Source of the DNA: JBFXCS01 sp050181915
GTDB taxonomy: Bacteria > Actinomycetota > Thermoleophilia > Miltoncostaeales > Miltoncostaeaceae
Direction of reading: 5' to 3'
Assembly: GCA_050181915.1 (NCBI GenBank)
Contig: JBFXCS010000003.1
Span: forward strand, 124,001 to 188,000
Length of the DNA stretch: 64,000 bases
In this document: in pieces, positions 41,924-50,420 of the stretch
How the letters are laid out: each line of letters starts with the position of its first letter
How positions within the stretch are numbered: the stretch's first letter is position 1
Notes under the pieces: generated by a model
The model's input: only the letters and a program-made list of their open reading frames with translations
Database searches by the model: none
What the model was told of the DNA's origin: nothing
Program-made: the position numbers and the translations under genes

Positions 41924-42574
41924 TCAGGCGGGCTCGATCGCCTCCGGGGTGAGCGCCCGGGCGTCGGGCAGCACGACGTCGGCCACGCCCAGCGCCTCGG
42001 GCGACGGCGGATAGATCGGGTTGGGGATGGCGACGACCCGCATGCCGGCGGCGCGGGCGGCGCGCAGGCCGCCGGACGAGTCCTCGACGGCCGCCGCCTC
42101 GGCGGGCGGCACGCCGAGGCGATCGAGCGCGGCGAGGTAGACGTCGGGCGCGGGCTTGCCGCGGGCGACGCGCTCGGACGAGACCACCACCGCGAACAGC
42201 CGCCTCAGGCCGGCGAGGTCCAGCACCAGCTCGATCAGCTCCTGCGGCGACGAGCTCGCCACGCCGAGCGGCCACCTCGCGGCCAGCGCGCGCACCGCCT
42301 CCGGCACGCCGGCGAGCAGCGGCAGGCGCTCGCGGTAGCGGGCGGCGAGGCGCCGCGTGACCTCGGCGGCGATCTCGTCCGGGTCCATCGGCAGGCCCAG
42401 CTCGCCGTGCATGTAGCCGGTCCACTCGGGCGTGCTCATGCCCATCATGGTGGCGTGCGCCTCGTGGCGCCACGCGCCGCCGCGCTCGCGCACCAGCTCC
42501 TCGCGCACCTCGTCCCAGATCTCCTCCGAGGAGATCATCACCCCGTCCATGTCGAAGACGACCGCCCGGATCAC
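41924..42574 (-). CDS. HAD-superfamily phosphatase (beta-phosphoglucomutase/GS1-like)
   Basis: A 216-residue hydrolase. Motif I FDMDGVMI (nucleophile and acid Asp), motif II ASSSP, motif III GKPAPDVYL (Lys) and motif IV VEDSSGG are intact; the helical cap between motifs I and II fits subfamily IA. GTG 42572-42574 overlaps the preceding gene's stop. Sugar-phosphate phosphatase or mutase; substrate unknown. Confidence 0.87.
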   Translation of the reverse strand: MIRAVVFDMDGVMISSEEIWDEVREELVRERGGAWRHEAHATMMGMSTPEWTGYMHGELGLPMDPDEIAAEVTRRLAARYRERLPLLAGVPEAVRALAARWPLGVASSSPQELIELVLDLAGLRRLFAVVVSSERVARGKPAPDVYLAALDRLGVPPAEAAAVEDSSGGLRAARAAGMRVVAIPNPIYPPSPEALGVADVVLPDARALTPEAIEPA

Positions 42575-43668
42575 GCGAACTCCACCGTGCGCGTCCCGGA
42601 GCCCTCGGCGGCGAACCGCAGCAGCCGCTCGGCCTCGGCGCGCAGGGCGGGCCGGGCCCCGCGCGGCAGGCGCCCGAAGGGGGTGATGGTGAGGGTCGCC
42701 GCGCGGCGCGCGACGTCGAGCGTCCACGTGCCGGCCACGAAGCCGTCGACCAGGACGGTGGCCGGCACGCGCAGGTTGCGGGTGACGAGGCGCGGGCGGT
42801 GCTCGTCAGGCACGATCCGCGAGCGGTCGGCATGGCCGAGGATGGCGCTGTCGAACGCGGCCAAGAGGCGCGCCGGGGCCCGCTCGCCGGCGTCGGGCCG
42901 CGGGGCGTCGTACAGGTCGAGCAGCTCCCGGCCCGCCTCGTCGCGGAACACGGCGAGGCGGTCGCGCAGGTCGTCGAGCACGCCGCGCAGGGCCGGCAGG
43001 CCGCTCCAGGCCGCGACGTCGGCGGCCGTCGCCGGGCCGAAGGCGGCGAGGTAGCGCAGCACCAGCACGCGCGGGTCGGGGTCGGGGTCGACGGGCTCGC
43101 CGAGCCACGCCTCGGCGTCGGCGAACTCGGGGTTCGGCCGCCACCCCCAGCGCGTCGGCGCCGGCACGGCGACCAGCGGCAGGTGGGTGCGGACGCAGTA
43201 GCCCAGGCCGCGGTGGTTCGCGTCGGGGAAGCGCTCGGAGAGCAGCGCGCGCAGCTCGGCGAAGGGGCGCGGGCCCTCGGCCAGGATCTCCCGGGCGGCC
43301 GCGACGACGGCCGGCACGTCGATCCCGGCGCCGGTGTCGCCGACGGCGGCGAAGGCGCGGTCGAGCGCGGGCTGGAGCGGCGCGCGCAGCGCGACCAGGT
43401 CGCGGGCGGTCACGAGGTGCAGCGTCGCCCGCATCGCCGGCGCGCGCACCACCCGCCGCCCCTCCGCGGCCTCGACCAGCGCCTCGCGCCGGAACCCGTC
43501 GAGGCGGCTCCACAGGGCCACGAAGGGCGGCGCCGGGTCCTGGGCCTGGAGGCCGGCGAGCCGCTCGATCGCCTCGACCGGCTCCATCGCGACCCGCCGC
43601 AGCAGCATCTGCCGCGCGAGCAGGGCGCGGTTCAGCGCCCGCCGGTCCAGGACCTCGTCGCCGCTCAC
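42571..43668 (-). CDS. AlkZ-like (HTH_42 / YcaQ family) winged-helix protein, probable DNA glycosylase
   Basis: A 365-residue member of the HTH_42 family, usually annotated only as winged-helix DNA-binding. RALLARQMLLRRV and RLAGLQAQDPAPPFVALWSRL stand at the N-terminus; the QAQ (Gln41, Gln43) matches the catalytic QxQ motif of AlkZ/YcaQ DNA glycosylases, which remove alkylated bases and unhook crosslinks. Also seen: VRAPAMRATLHLVTARDL and LVDGFVAGTWTLD. It is coupled to the HAD gene by a GTGA overlap. Confidence 0.82.
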   Translation of the reverse strand: MSGDEVLDRRALNRALLARQMLLRRVAMEPVEAIERLAGLQAQDPAPPFVALWSRLDGFRREALVEAAEGRRVVRAPAMRATLHLVTARDLVALRAPLQPALDRAFAAVGDTGAGIDVPAVVAAAREILAEGPRPFAELRALLSERFPDANHRGLGYCVRTHLPLVAVPAPTRWGWRPNPEFADAEAWLGEPVDPDPDPRVLVLRYLAAFGPATAADVAAWSGLPALRGVLDDLRDRLAVFRDEAGRELLDLYDAPRPDAGERAPARLLAAFDSAILGHADRSRIVPDEHRPRLVTRNLRVPATVLVDGFVAGTWTLDVARRAATLTITPFGRLPRGARPALRAEAERLLRFAAEGSGTRTVEFA

Positions 43669-43678
43669 CGGGGGAGGA

Positions 43679-44056
43679 TCAGCGCGGGACGGCGGCCGGG
43701 GCGGGGCGATCGGCGAACGCGGCCTGCGCCGCCCGCACCTCGTCCACGTGGCTCTCGGCCCACGTCTTCATCGCCGACATCACGGGCTCGAGCGACGCGC
43801 CGAGCGGGGTGATCTCGTAGTCGACGCGCACCGGCACCGTCGGCGTGACCGTGCGGGTGACCAGGCCGTGGCGCTCCAGCTCGCGCAGGCTCTGGGTGAG
43901 CATCTTCTGGCTGATGCCCTCGACGCTCGCATGGATCCCGCTGTAGCGCATCGGCCCGTCGCCCAGCGTGACCAGGATCAGGCCGATCCACTTGTTGCTG
44001 ATCGCGGCGAACACGTCGCGCGCATCGCACGCGGCGCTCGTATGCGCGGGGGACAT
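43679..44056 (-). CDS. HxlR-family redox-sensing type regulator
   Basis: A 125-residue winged helix: SNKWIGLILVTLGDGPMRYSGIHASVEGISQKMLTQSLRELERHGLVTR. It keeps the single N-terminal Cys (Cys10), the position used by YodB/HypR-type members to sense quinones or disulfide stress. ATG 44054-44056 has TAGGAT six bases upstream and no SD, so probably leaderless. It is divergent from an FMN reductase, the classic arrangement in which the regulator controls a quinone or azo reductase. Confidence 0.9.
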   Translation of the reverse strand: MSPAHTSAACDARDVFAAISNKWIGLILVTLGDGPMRYSGIHASVEGISQKMLTQSLRELERHGLVTRTVTPTVPVRVDYEITPLGASLEPVMSAMKTWAESHVDEVRAAQAAFADRPAPAAVPR

Positions 44057-44068
44057 GGCCGCATCCTA
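44057..44068 (-). promoter_or_regulatory. Leaderless promoter of the HxlR gene (TAGGAT, N6, ATG)
   Basis: TAGGAT (44068-44063 on the minus strand), six bases, ATG 44056. Confidence 0.55.
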
Positions 44069-44091
44069 GCGCGTCTGCAACGCACCAACAG

Positions 44092-44128
44092 GTACGTACT
44101 TCCCAACAGAGAGTTCTAGCGCTACGGT
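44092..44128. promoter_or_regulatory. HxlR-reductase operator/promoter region
   Basis: GTACGTAC (44092-44099) is an 8-bp palindrome typical in form of HxlR-type operators, and TACGGT (44123-44128) is a good -10 for the reductase gene on the plus strand. Confidence 0.45.
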
Positions 44129-44174
44129 GGCTGATCAGTTGAGTCGTCAATCATCCCATCGGAGCGTGCACGCC

Positions 44175-44795
44175 ATGCCGGAGCCCCTCTCCCTCAAGAT
44201 CATCGTCGCCAGCACCCGCCCCTCCCGCCTGGCCGACGCCGTCGCCCCCTGGGTCGCCCGCCGCGCCGGGGAGCACGGTGCATTCGACGTCGAGGTGCTC
44301 GACCTCCGCGACTGGCCGCTGCCCTTCTTCCAGGAGACGGTCGAGACCATCGGCGACCTCGCGGATCCGACCTACACCGAGCCGGTCGTCGCGCGCTGGA
44401 ACCGCACGATCGTCGAGGGAGACGCGTTCCTGGTCGTGACGCCGGAGTACAGCCACAGCATCCCCGGCGCGCTCAAGAACGCCATCGACAGCGTGTTCGT
44501 GAGCTGGGGGTTCCGCAACAAGCCGGTCGCCGCCGTGGGCTACAGCGTCGGCGTCGCCGCCGGGACGCGGGCCATCGAGCACCTCGCCCAGATCATGATC
44601 GAGGTCGAGGCGGTGCCGCTGCGCAACTCGGTGATCCTGGCCAAGGCGCACGAGGGCTTCGGCGAGGACGGCGCCCCGCTCGATCCGGGCAGCGAGGCGG
44701 CCCTCGCCGTCGTGCTCGACGACCTCGCCTGGTGGGCCGGCGTGCTGCGCGACGCCCGGCCCACCCAGCTGCCCCCGGCGGTGCTGCGCGGGTGA
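44175..44795 (+). CDS. NADPH-dependent FMN reductase / azoreductase-like flavoprotein
   Basis: A 206-residue flavodoxin-fold reductase: LKIIVASTRPSRLADAVAPWV (FMN phosphate loop), LRDWPLPFFQE, VTPEYSHSIPGALKNAID (ring-binding segment) and GYSVGVAAGTRAIEHL. ATG 44175 follows GGAG; the GTG at 44127 lies inside the -10 box and cannot be the start. Probably reduces quinones, azo compounds or FMN and is induced through the divergent HxlR protein. Confidence 0.9.
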   Translation: MPEPLSLKIIVASTRPSRLADAVAPWVARRAGEHGAFDVEVLDLRDWPLPFFQETVETIGDLADPTYTEPVVARWNRTIVEGDAFLVVTPEYSHSIPGALKNAIDSVFVSWGFRNKPVAAVGYSVGVAAGTRAIEHLAQIMIEVEAVPLRNSVILAKAHEGFGEDGAPLDPGSEAALAVVLDDLAWWAGVLRDARPTQLPPAVLRG

Positions 44796-44816
44796 CCGCC
44801 CGAGCGGATGGGATCC

Positions 44817-45959
44817 TTAGGCCAGGAGGCGGGCCGTGGCGGCGGGGACGACCCGCTGCCGCGGCCCGGCGTAGCGGCTCAGGGGGCGGATGAGCGAGTT
44901 CGCCTGCAGCTGCTCGATGACGTGGGCGGTCCAGCCGGTGATGCGGCTGATGACGAAGATCGGCGTGAACATGGGGATGTCGAAGCCCATCAGGTAGTAG
45001 GCCGGGCCGGCGGGGAAGTCGAGGTTCGGGCGGATGCCCTTGGCGTCGTACATCGCCCGCTCCAGCGCGTCGTACATCTCCACCCAGCGGGCGCCGTCGC
45101 GCACCGCCGCCACGCGCTCGAAGGCCGCCCGCATGGTGGGCACGCGCGAGTCGCCGTCCTTGTAGACGCGGTGGCCGAAGCCCATGATCTTGCGCTTCTC
45201 GGCGAGGGCGTCGCGCAGCCAGTCGCCCGCGGCCGCCGGGTCGCCGATCTCCAGCATCATGTGCATCACGGCCTCGTTGGCGCCGCCGTGCAACGGCCCC
45301 TTGAGCGCCCCGATGCCGGCGGTGACGGCGCTGTAGATGTCCGACAGCGTCGAGGTGACCACGCGCGCCGTGAAGGTCGAGGCGTTGAAGCTGTGCTCGG
45401 CGTAGAGGATCAGGGAGACCTCGAAGGCCCTCACGATCTCCGGCTCGGGCACCGCGCCGAACGACATGCGCAGGAAGTTCTCGGCGAAGCCGAGGGACGG
45501 GTCGGGCGCGATGCGGTCCTCGCCGCGGCGCCGGCGGATGTCGAACGCGAGGACGGTGGGCAGCTTCGCCATCATCGCGATCGCCTTGGCGAGGTTCGCC
45601 TCGGGGCCGTTGTCGTCCTCGCGGGGGTCATCGGCGCCGATGGCGCTCACCGCGGTGCGCAGCACGTCCATCGGATGGCAGGTGTCGGGCAGGCGCTCGA
45701 GCAGCGACAGCTGGGTGCGCGACAGCTCGCGCTGCGCCCGCTCCTGCTCCCGGAAGGCCCGCAGCTGGGCGGCGTCGGGCAGCTCGCCGTGCCAGATCAG
45801 GTAGGCGACCTCCTCGAAGGCGCAGCCGGCGGCGAGCTCCTGCACCGGGTAGCCGCGATAGGTGAGCGAGTTGGTCTCGGGCACCACGTCGGAGATCGCG
45901 GTCGTGTCGACCACCACTCCGGCCAGGCCCTTGTGGATCTCGGCGGCGGGGGCGCTCAT
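44817..45959 (-). CDS. prpC: 2-methylcitrate synthase (citrate synthase family)
   Basis: A 380-residue enzyme condensing propionyl-CoA with oxaloacetate. KGLAGVVVDTTAISDV, LTYRGYPVQELA, LSLLERLPDTCHPMDVLRTAVSA, LYAEHSFNASTFTARV (active His), GPLHGGANEAVM and IMGFGHRVYKDGDSR identify the methylcitrate-synthase branch of citrate synthase. The location after prpD and prpB confirms it. Its ATG overlaps the prpB stop by 4 bases. Confidence 0.92.
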   Translation of the reverse strand: MSAPAAEIHKGLAGVVVDTTAISDVVPETNSLTYRGYPVQELAAGCAFEEVAYLIWHGELPDAAQLRAFREQERAQRELSRTQLSLLERLPDTCHPMDVLRTAVSAIGADDPREDDNGPEANLAKAIAMMAKLPTVLAFDIRRRRGEDRIAPDPSLGFAENFLRMSFGAVPEPEIVRAFEVSLILYAEHSFNASTFTARVVTSTLSDIYSAVTAGIGALKGPLHGGANEAVMHMMLEIGDPAAAGDWLRDALAEKRKIMGFGHRVYKDGDSRVPTMRAAFERVAAVRDGARWVEMYDALERAMYDAKGIRPNLDFPAGPAYYLMGFDIPMFTPIFVISRITGWTAHVIEQLQANSLIRPLSRYAGPRQRVVPAATARLLA

Positions 45960-46879
45960 CGGGGCGTCCTTTCCGCGGATTCACGGTAGGTGAAGATCCG
46001 CTCGTCGAAGGCGTTGTAGTCCTCGTAGCCGAGGAGCTCGTAGAGGCGGGCACGCGTCTGCATGCGGTCGACCACGGCGCGCTGGGTGCCGGAGGAGGCG
46101 ATCTCGCGCAGGCCCTCCTCCACGGCGCCCATCGCCAGCCGCAGCGTGGTGACGGGGTAGATGACGGCCTGGTAGCCCAGCGACTCGAGGGTCGCGGCGT
46201 CCAGCAGCGCGGAGCGGCCGAACTCGGTCATGTTCGCGAGCAACGGCACGTCGACCGCCGCCCGGAAGGCCGCGAACTCGCGCTCGTCGGCCAGCGCCTC
46301 GGGGAAGATCATGTCGGCGCCGGCCGCGGCGTAGGCGCGGGCGCGCTCGACGGCCGCGTCCAGCCCCTCGACGGCGCGCGCGTCGGTGCGCGCGCAGACC
46401 ACGAAGTCCGGGTCGCGGCGCGCGCCGACCGCGGCGGCGATGCGCCGCGCCATCTCCGCGGCGGGCACCACCGCCTTGTCGTCGAGGTGGCCGCAGCGCT
46501 TGGGGTTGACCTGGTCCTCGATGTGGCATCCGGCGATGCCGCGATCCTCCAGCGCCTGCACGGTGCGGGCGGCGTTCATGGGCTCGCCGAAGCCGGTGTC
46601 GGCGTCGATCAGCACCGGCAGGTCGGTGACCGAGGCGATGCGGCCGCCGCGGTCGGCGACCTCGTCGAGGGTGGTGAGGCCGATGTCCGGCAGGCCGAGA
46701 TCGGCCGACAGGGCGGCGCCCGAGACGTAGACGCCCTCGAAGCCGAGCTCGGCCACGAGCATCGCGACGAGCGGCGAGAACGCCCCCGGCAGCCGCTGGA
46801 TGCGCCCCGACGCCAACCCGGCGCGCAGCGTCCGGCGCCGCTCGTGCGCCGTCGCGCGGCGGTCGGTGAGCACGCCCAT
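45956..46879 (-). CDS. prpB: 2-methylisocitrate lyase
   Basis: A 307-residue isocitrate-lyase-family enzyme splitting 2-methylisocitrate into pyruvate and succinate. Evidence: GFEGVYVSGAALSADLGLPDIGL, DADTGFGEP (metal-binding Asp), the catalytic NPKRCGHLDDK loop (Cys) and ARTDARAVEGLD. ATG 46877-46879 shares one base with the prpD stop. Middle gene of the prpD-prpB-prpC operon. Confidence 0.95.
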   Translation of the reverse strand: MGVLTDRRATAHERRRTLRAGLASGRIQRLPGAFSPLVAMLVAELGFEGVYVSGAALSADLGLPDIGLTTLDEVADRGGRIASVTDLPVLIDADTGFGEPMNAARTVQALEDRGIAGCHIEDQVNPKRCGHLDDKAVVPAAEMARRIAAAVGARRDPDFVVCARTDARAVEGLDAAVERARAYAAAGADMIFPEALADEREFAAFRAAVDVPLLANMTEFGRSALLDAATLESLGYQAVIYPVTTLRLAMGAVEEGLREIASSGTQRAVVDRMQTRARLYELLGYEDYNAFDERIFTYRESAERTPR

Positions 46880-48381
46880 CAGAAGATCCCCCGCGCCGGA
46901 GCCGGCCCGAGCGCGTCGGCGCGGGCGGCGAACCAGAGGCCGCCCAGCTCGTCGGGGCGCAGCTCGGGCAGCCGCTGCGCCAGGTCGAGGAAGCGCTCCT
47001 GCTCGGCGTCGTCGACGACCCCCTCGGCGAGGGCGCGGAACTTGGCGAGGTAGTCGGCGCGGGTGAAGGGGCGGGCGCCCTGGGGGTGGGCGTCGGCCAC
47101 GGCCAGCTCGTCCTCGACGACGGTGCCGTCGTCGAGCGTGACGACCATCCGCCCGCCGAAGGCGCGCCGCGCGGGGTCGGGGTCGTGGTAGCGCGCGGTC
47201 CAGGCGGGGTCCTCGACCGTGCGGATCCGGTGCCACAGCTCGACCGTGTCCGGTCGCGCGGCGCGCTCCGGCAGGTACGAGCGCACGTGGTGCCAGCCGC
47301 CGTCCTGCAGCGCCACGGCGACGATGTACATGATCGAGTGGTCGAGCGTCTCGCGGCTCGCGGCCGGGTCCATCTTCTGGGGATCCCCCGAGCCGGTGCC
47401 GATCACGAAGTGCGTGTGGTGGCTGGTGTGGATGACGATGTCGCGCACCCGCGACAGGTCGCCGATGCGCGGCCCCATGCGGCGGGCCAGGTCGATCAGC
47501 GCCTGGCTCTGGTACTCGGCCGAGTGCTCCTTGGTGTAGCTGTCGAGGATGGCGCGCTTCGGCTCGCCCGGCTCCGGCAGCGGCACGGCGTAGCGCGCGT
47601 CCGGCCCGCCCAGGATCCGGGCGATGACGCCGTCCTCGCCCTCGTAGATCGGCGACGGCGCGCCCTCCCCCCGCATCGCGCGGTCGACCGCCTCGACGGC
47701 CATCTTGCCGGCGAAGGCGGGGGCGAACGCCTTCCACGACGAGATCTCGCCCTTGCGCGACTGGCGCGTGGTGGTGGTGACGTGCAGGGCCTGCTGCACC
47801 GCCTGGTAGATCGTCTCGGCCGGCAGGCCGAGGGCCGTGCCGATGCCGGCCGCGGCCGACGGGCCGAGGTGGGCGATGTGGTCGATCCTGTGCTCGTGCA
47901 GGCAGATGCCCCGGGTGAGGTCGATCTGGATCTCGTAGCCGGTGGCGATGCCGCGCACGAGGTCGCGCCCGGTCAGTCCGGCGTGCTGGGCCACCGCCAC
48001 GACGGGCGGGATGTTGTCGCCGGGGTGCGAGTAGTCGGCCGCCAGGAAGGTGTCGTGGAAGTCGAGCTCGCGCACCGCCGTGCCGTTCGCCCAGGCGGCC
48101 CACTCGGGCGACACCCGGACCTGCGGCGCGAGGCCCGCGACCGTGGCCCCGGGGGACGCCCGGTGGGCCACGGCCTGGGCCCGGGCGCCGGCCGGAGCGT
48201 GCCGGCCGACCGACGCGGCCGCGACCGCGGCGTCGTCGATCACGCGGTTGACGATCATCTCGGCGACGTCGTCCCCGACCTCGACCGGATCGACCGCCAC
48301 GGCGGCGATGCGCCAGGCGAGCTGCTCCTCGCGCGGCGGACCGTCGGCCGAGCGGTGGCTCCGGACGATGTGCTCCCTCAT
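46879..48381 (-). CDS. prpD: 2-methylcitrate dehydratase
   Basis: A 500-residue MmgE/PrpD-family dehydratase: VNRVIDDAAVAAASVGRH, FHDTFLAADYSHPGDNIPPVVAVA, GIATGYEIQIDLTRGICLHEHRIDHIAHLGPSAAAGIG, QSRKGEISSWKAFAPAFAGKMAVEAV and IHTSHHTHFVIGTGS are all hallmark segments. First gene of the operon. The spacer to the divergent regulator carries several TTGCGAA repeats. Confidence 0.95.
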   Translation of the reverse strand: MREHIVRSHRSADGPPREEQLAWRIAAVAVDPVEVGDDVAEMIVNRVIDDAAVAAASVGRHAPAGARAQAVAHRASPGATVAGLAPQVRVSPEWAAWANGTAVRELDFHDTFLAADYSHPGDNIPPVVAVAQHAGLTGRDLVRGIATGYEIQIDLTRGICLHEHRIDHIAHLGPSAAAGIGTALGLPAETIYQAVQQALHVTTTTRQSRKGEISSWKAFAPAFAGKMAVEAVDRAMRGEGAPSPIYEGEDGVIARILGGPDARYAVPLPEPGEPKRAILDSYTKEHSAEYQSQALIDLARRMGPRIGDLSRVRDIVIHTSHHTHFVIGTGSGDPQKMDPAASRETLDHSIMYIVAVALQDGGWHHVRSYLPERAARPDTVELWHRIRTVEDPAWTARYHDPDPARRAFGGRMVVTLDDGTVVEDELAVADAHPQGARPFTRADYLAKFRALAEGVVDDAEQERFLDLAQRLPELRPDELGGLWFAARADALGPAPARGIF

Positions 48382-48448
48382 CTGTGCTCCCCCGCAGTTC
48401 GCATCATGCGCAACGGTTCCATCGTCACGATCCGCTGCCTAGTGCTGG

Positions 48449-48486
48449 TTTGCGAAGCACTGGCGCGCCATTGCGAAGTTTGCGAA
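48449..48486. promoter_or_regulatory. RamB/ScfR-like binding sites in the prp regulator-operon spacer
   Basis: TTTGCGAA at 48449-48456, TTGCGAA at 48471-48477 and TTTGCGAA at 48479-48486; a reverse-oriented TTCGCA lies near 48398. These resemble the RamB recognition core (AAnTTTGCnAA type). They surround the start of the regulator gene and lie within 110 bp of prpD. Confidence 0.6.
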
Positions 48487-48499
48487 TGTCGGATGCGCG

Positions 48500-49924
48500 A
48501 TGCGGACCAAGAGCTACGTGGGCATGCGGCTGCGGCGCCTGCGCGAGGAGCGCGGCCTGACGCAGGCGGCGCTGGCGCGCCTGCTGGGCATCTCGCCGAG
48601 CTACCTCAACCAGATCGAGCGCAACCAGCGGCCCCTGACCGTGCCGGTGCTGCTGCGGCTCAACGAGGCCCTCGAGGTGGACGTCCGCATGGTCTCGGAC
48701 GACGAGGAGGCGCGGCTCGTGGCGGGCCTGCACGACGTGGTCTCCGACCCCGGCTCGGGCGAGCGGATGAGCGTCGAGGAGCTCAAGGAGCTGGCCGCGG
48801 CGATGCCCGACGCGGCCCGGGCGATGATCTCGCTGCACCGCCGTCTGCGCGCCGCCAACGAGCGGCTCGACCAGCTGTCGGCCACGGTGGGGGCGGTCAT
48901 CGAGAGCGCGGCCGACGCGGCGATCACCCCCCACGAGGAGGTGCGCGACTTCTTCTACGACAACCGCAACCACTTCCCGCCCCTCGACGAGGCCGCCGAG
49001 GCCCTGCACGCCGACGCCGGCCTGCGCCCGGGCGCCACCGAGGCCGGGCTCGCCCGGGCCCTCGCCGACCGCCACGGGGTGCGGGTCATCGCGGCCGAGG
49101 ACGGCGCCACCGGGGGCGAGCACCGGCGCTTCGATCCGCGCTGGCGGGTCCTGTCGCTCTCGCGGGCCCTGCAGCCGGGGCAGCGCGCCTTCCAGATGGC
49201 CACCCAGATCGCCTTCCTCGAGCACGGCGACCTGCTGTCGCGCCTGGTCGCCGACGACCCGGCCCTCACCGGCGACGAGTCGCGCGCCCTGGCGCGCATC
49301 GGCCTGGCGAACTACTTCGCCGGCGCCACGATCCTGCCGTACGGGACCTTCCTGGCCGCCGCCGAGGACGAGCGCTACGACATCGACGTGCTCGCCCGGC
49401 GCTTCGGGGTGGGCTTCGAGACGGTGTGCCACCGGCTCAGCACGCTGCAACGCCCCTCGGCCCGCGGCGTGCCCTTCTTCTTCGTGCGGGTCGACCGCGC
49501 GGGCAACATCAGCAAGCGCCAGTCGGCGACCGACTTCCACTTCTCGCGCGTCGGCGGCAGCTGCCCGCTGTGGAACGTGCACGACGCCTTCTCGTCGCCG
49601 GGGCGCATCCTGCGCCAGCTGGCGCAGATGCCGGACGGGCGCACCTACCTGTGGATCGCCCGCACCGTCAGCCGGCGCAGCGGCGGATACGGGGCGCCCG
49701 ACAAGACCTTCGCGGTGGGCCTGGGCTGCGACGTGCGCCACGCGCACCGGCTGGTGTACGCCACGGGTCTGCAGCTGGACGATCCGGCGGCCGCCACCCC
49801 GATCGGCGGCGGCTGCAAGATCTGCGAGCGCCCCGCCTGCCCGCAGCGCGCCTTCCCGCCCATCGGCCGCGCGCTGGTGGTCGACGAGAACCGCAGCCGC
49901 TTCGAGCCCTACCGGGCCGCGTGA
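48500..49924 (+). CDS. RamB/ScfR-type short-chain fatty acid regulator (XRE HTH, DUF2083)
   Basis: A 474-residue regulator. N-terminal XRE helix-turn-helix (RLRRLREERGLTQAALARLLGISPSYLNQIERNQRPL), central IrrE-like region (ANYFAGATILPYGTFLAAAEDERYDIDVLARRFGVGFETVCHRLSTL) and a C-terminal cluster GGGCKICERPACPQRAFPP with three Cys that may bind metal. This matches RamB/MldR/ScfR proteins that control propionate and glyoxylate pathways. Divergent from prpDBC, it should respond to propionyl-CoA-related signals. Confidence 0.92.
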   Translation: MRTKSYVGMRLRRLREERGLTQAALARLLGISPSYLNQIERNQRPLTVPVLLRLNEALEVDVRMVSDDEEARLVAGLHDVVSDPGSGERMSVEELKELAAAMPDAARAMISLHRRLRAANERLDQLSATVGAVIESAADAAITPHEEVRDFFYDNRNHFPPLDEAAEALHADAGLRPGATEAGLARALADRHGVRVIAAEDGATGGEHRRFDPRWRVLSLSRALQPGQRAFQMATQIAFLEHGDLLSRLVADDPALTGDESRALARIGLANYFAGATILPYGTFLAAAEDERYDIDVLARRFGVGFETVCHRLSTLQRPSARGVPFFFVRVDRAGNISKRQSATDFHFSRVGGSCPLWNVHDAFSSPGRILRQLAQMPDGRTYLWIARTVSRRSGGYGAPDKTFAVGLGCDVRHAHRLVYATGLQLDDPAAATPIGGGCKICERPACPQRAFPPIGRALVVDENRSRFEPYRAA

Positions 49925-49952
49925 TCGCCCCGCGCGACCGCGACGGGGGACG

Positions 49953-50420
49953 CTAGCCGGGCTTGCCCCCCATCGCCCAGGTCGCGACGACCAGGGCCGC
50001 CAGGGCGACGATCGAGAGCACCGCGGCGGTCCTCAGGAGGCCGTTGCCGCCGCCGTCGCGCCGCCTGCGCAGGCCGATGCCGCCCACGATCAGCGAGACG
50101 ACCAGGAACAGGCCGGTGCCGTCGGCGACGATGTAGCCGATGCCGATCCAGTCGGGTTCGCTCGCCGCCGCGTCCCAGCCCTCCTTGCTGTAGATCCACT
50201 CGGCTCCCACCCGCATGACGATCCAGGCGGGCAGCGCGACCAGCAGCAGCGAGCGGTAGCCGACGCGCTGGAGCCTGACCTCGCCGTGCGCCAGGGCGAG
50301 GGCACCGCCGCCGGCGAGCATCGCGCCCATCAGCACCATCGCGCCGAGCACGTGCACGAACAGCGGGAAGTTCCAGTCGTCCGGCCGGATCGCCAGCGCG
50401 AGCGTCCCGAGGCCGTTCAT
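49953..50420 (-). CDS. Hypothetical four-segment membrane protein
   Basis: A 155-residue protein with four hydrophobic segments, beginning MNGLGTLALAIRPDDWNFPLFVHVLGAMVLMGAM, with a short loop RVGAEWIYSKEGWDAAASEPDWIGIG. ATG 50418-50420 overlaps the stop of the membrane protein upstream (ATGA), so the two are co-translated and may form a complex. The HVLGAM segment resembles haem-copper or CopD/DUF2269-like families, but I cannot assign a function. Confidence 0.7.
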   Translation of the reverse strand: MNGLGTLALAIRPDDWNFPLFVHVLGAMVLMGAMLAGGGALALAHGEVRLQRVGYRSLLLVALPAWIVMRVGAEWIYSKEGWDAAASEPDWIGIGYIVADGTGLFLVVSLIVGGIGLRRRRDGGGNGLLRTAAVLSIVALAALVVATWAMGGKPG

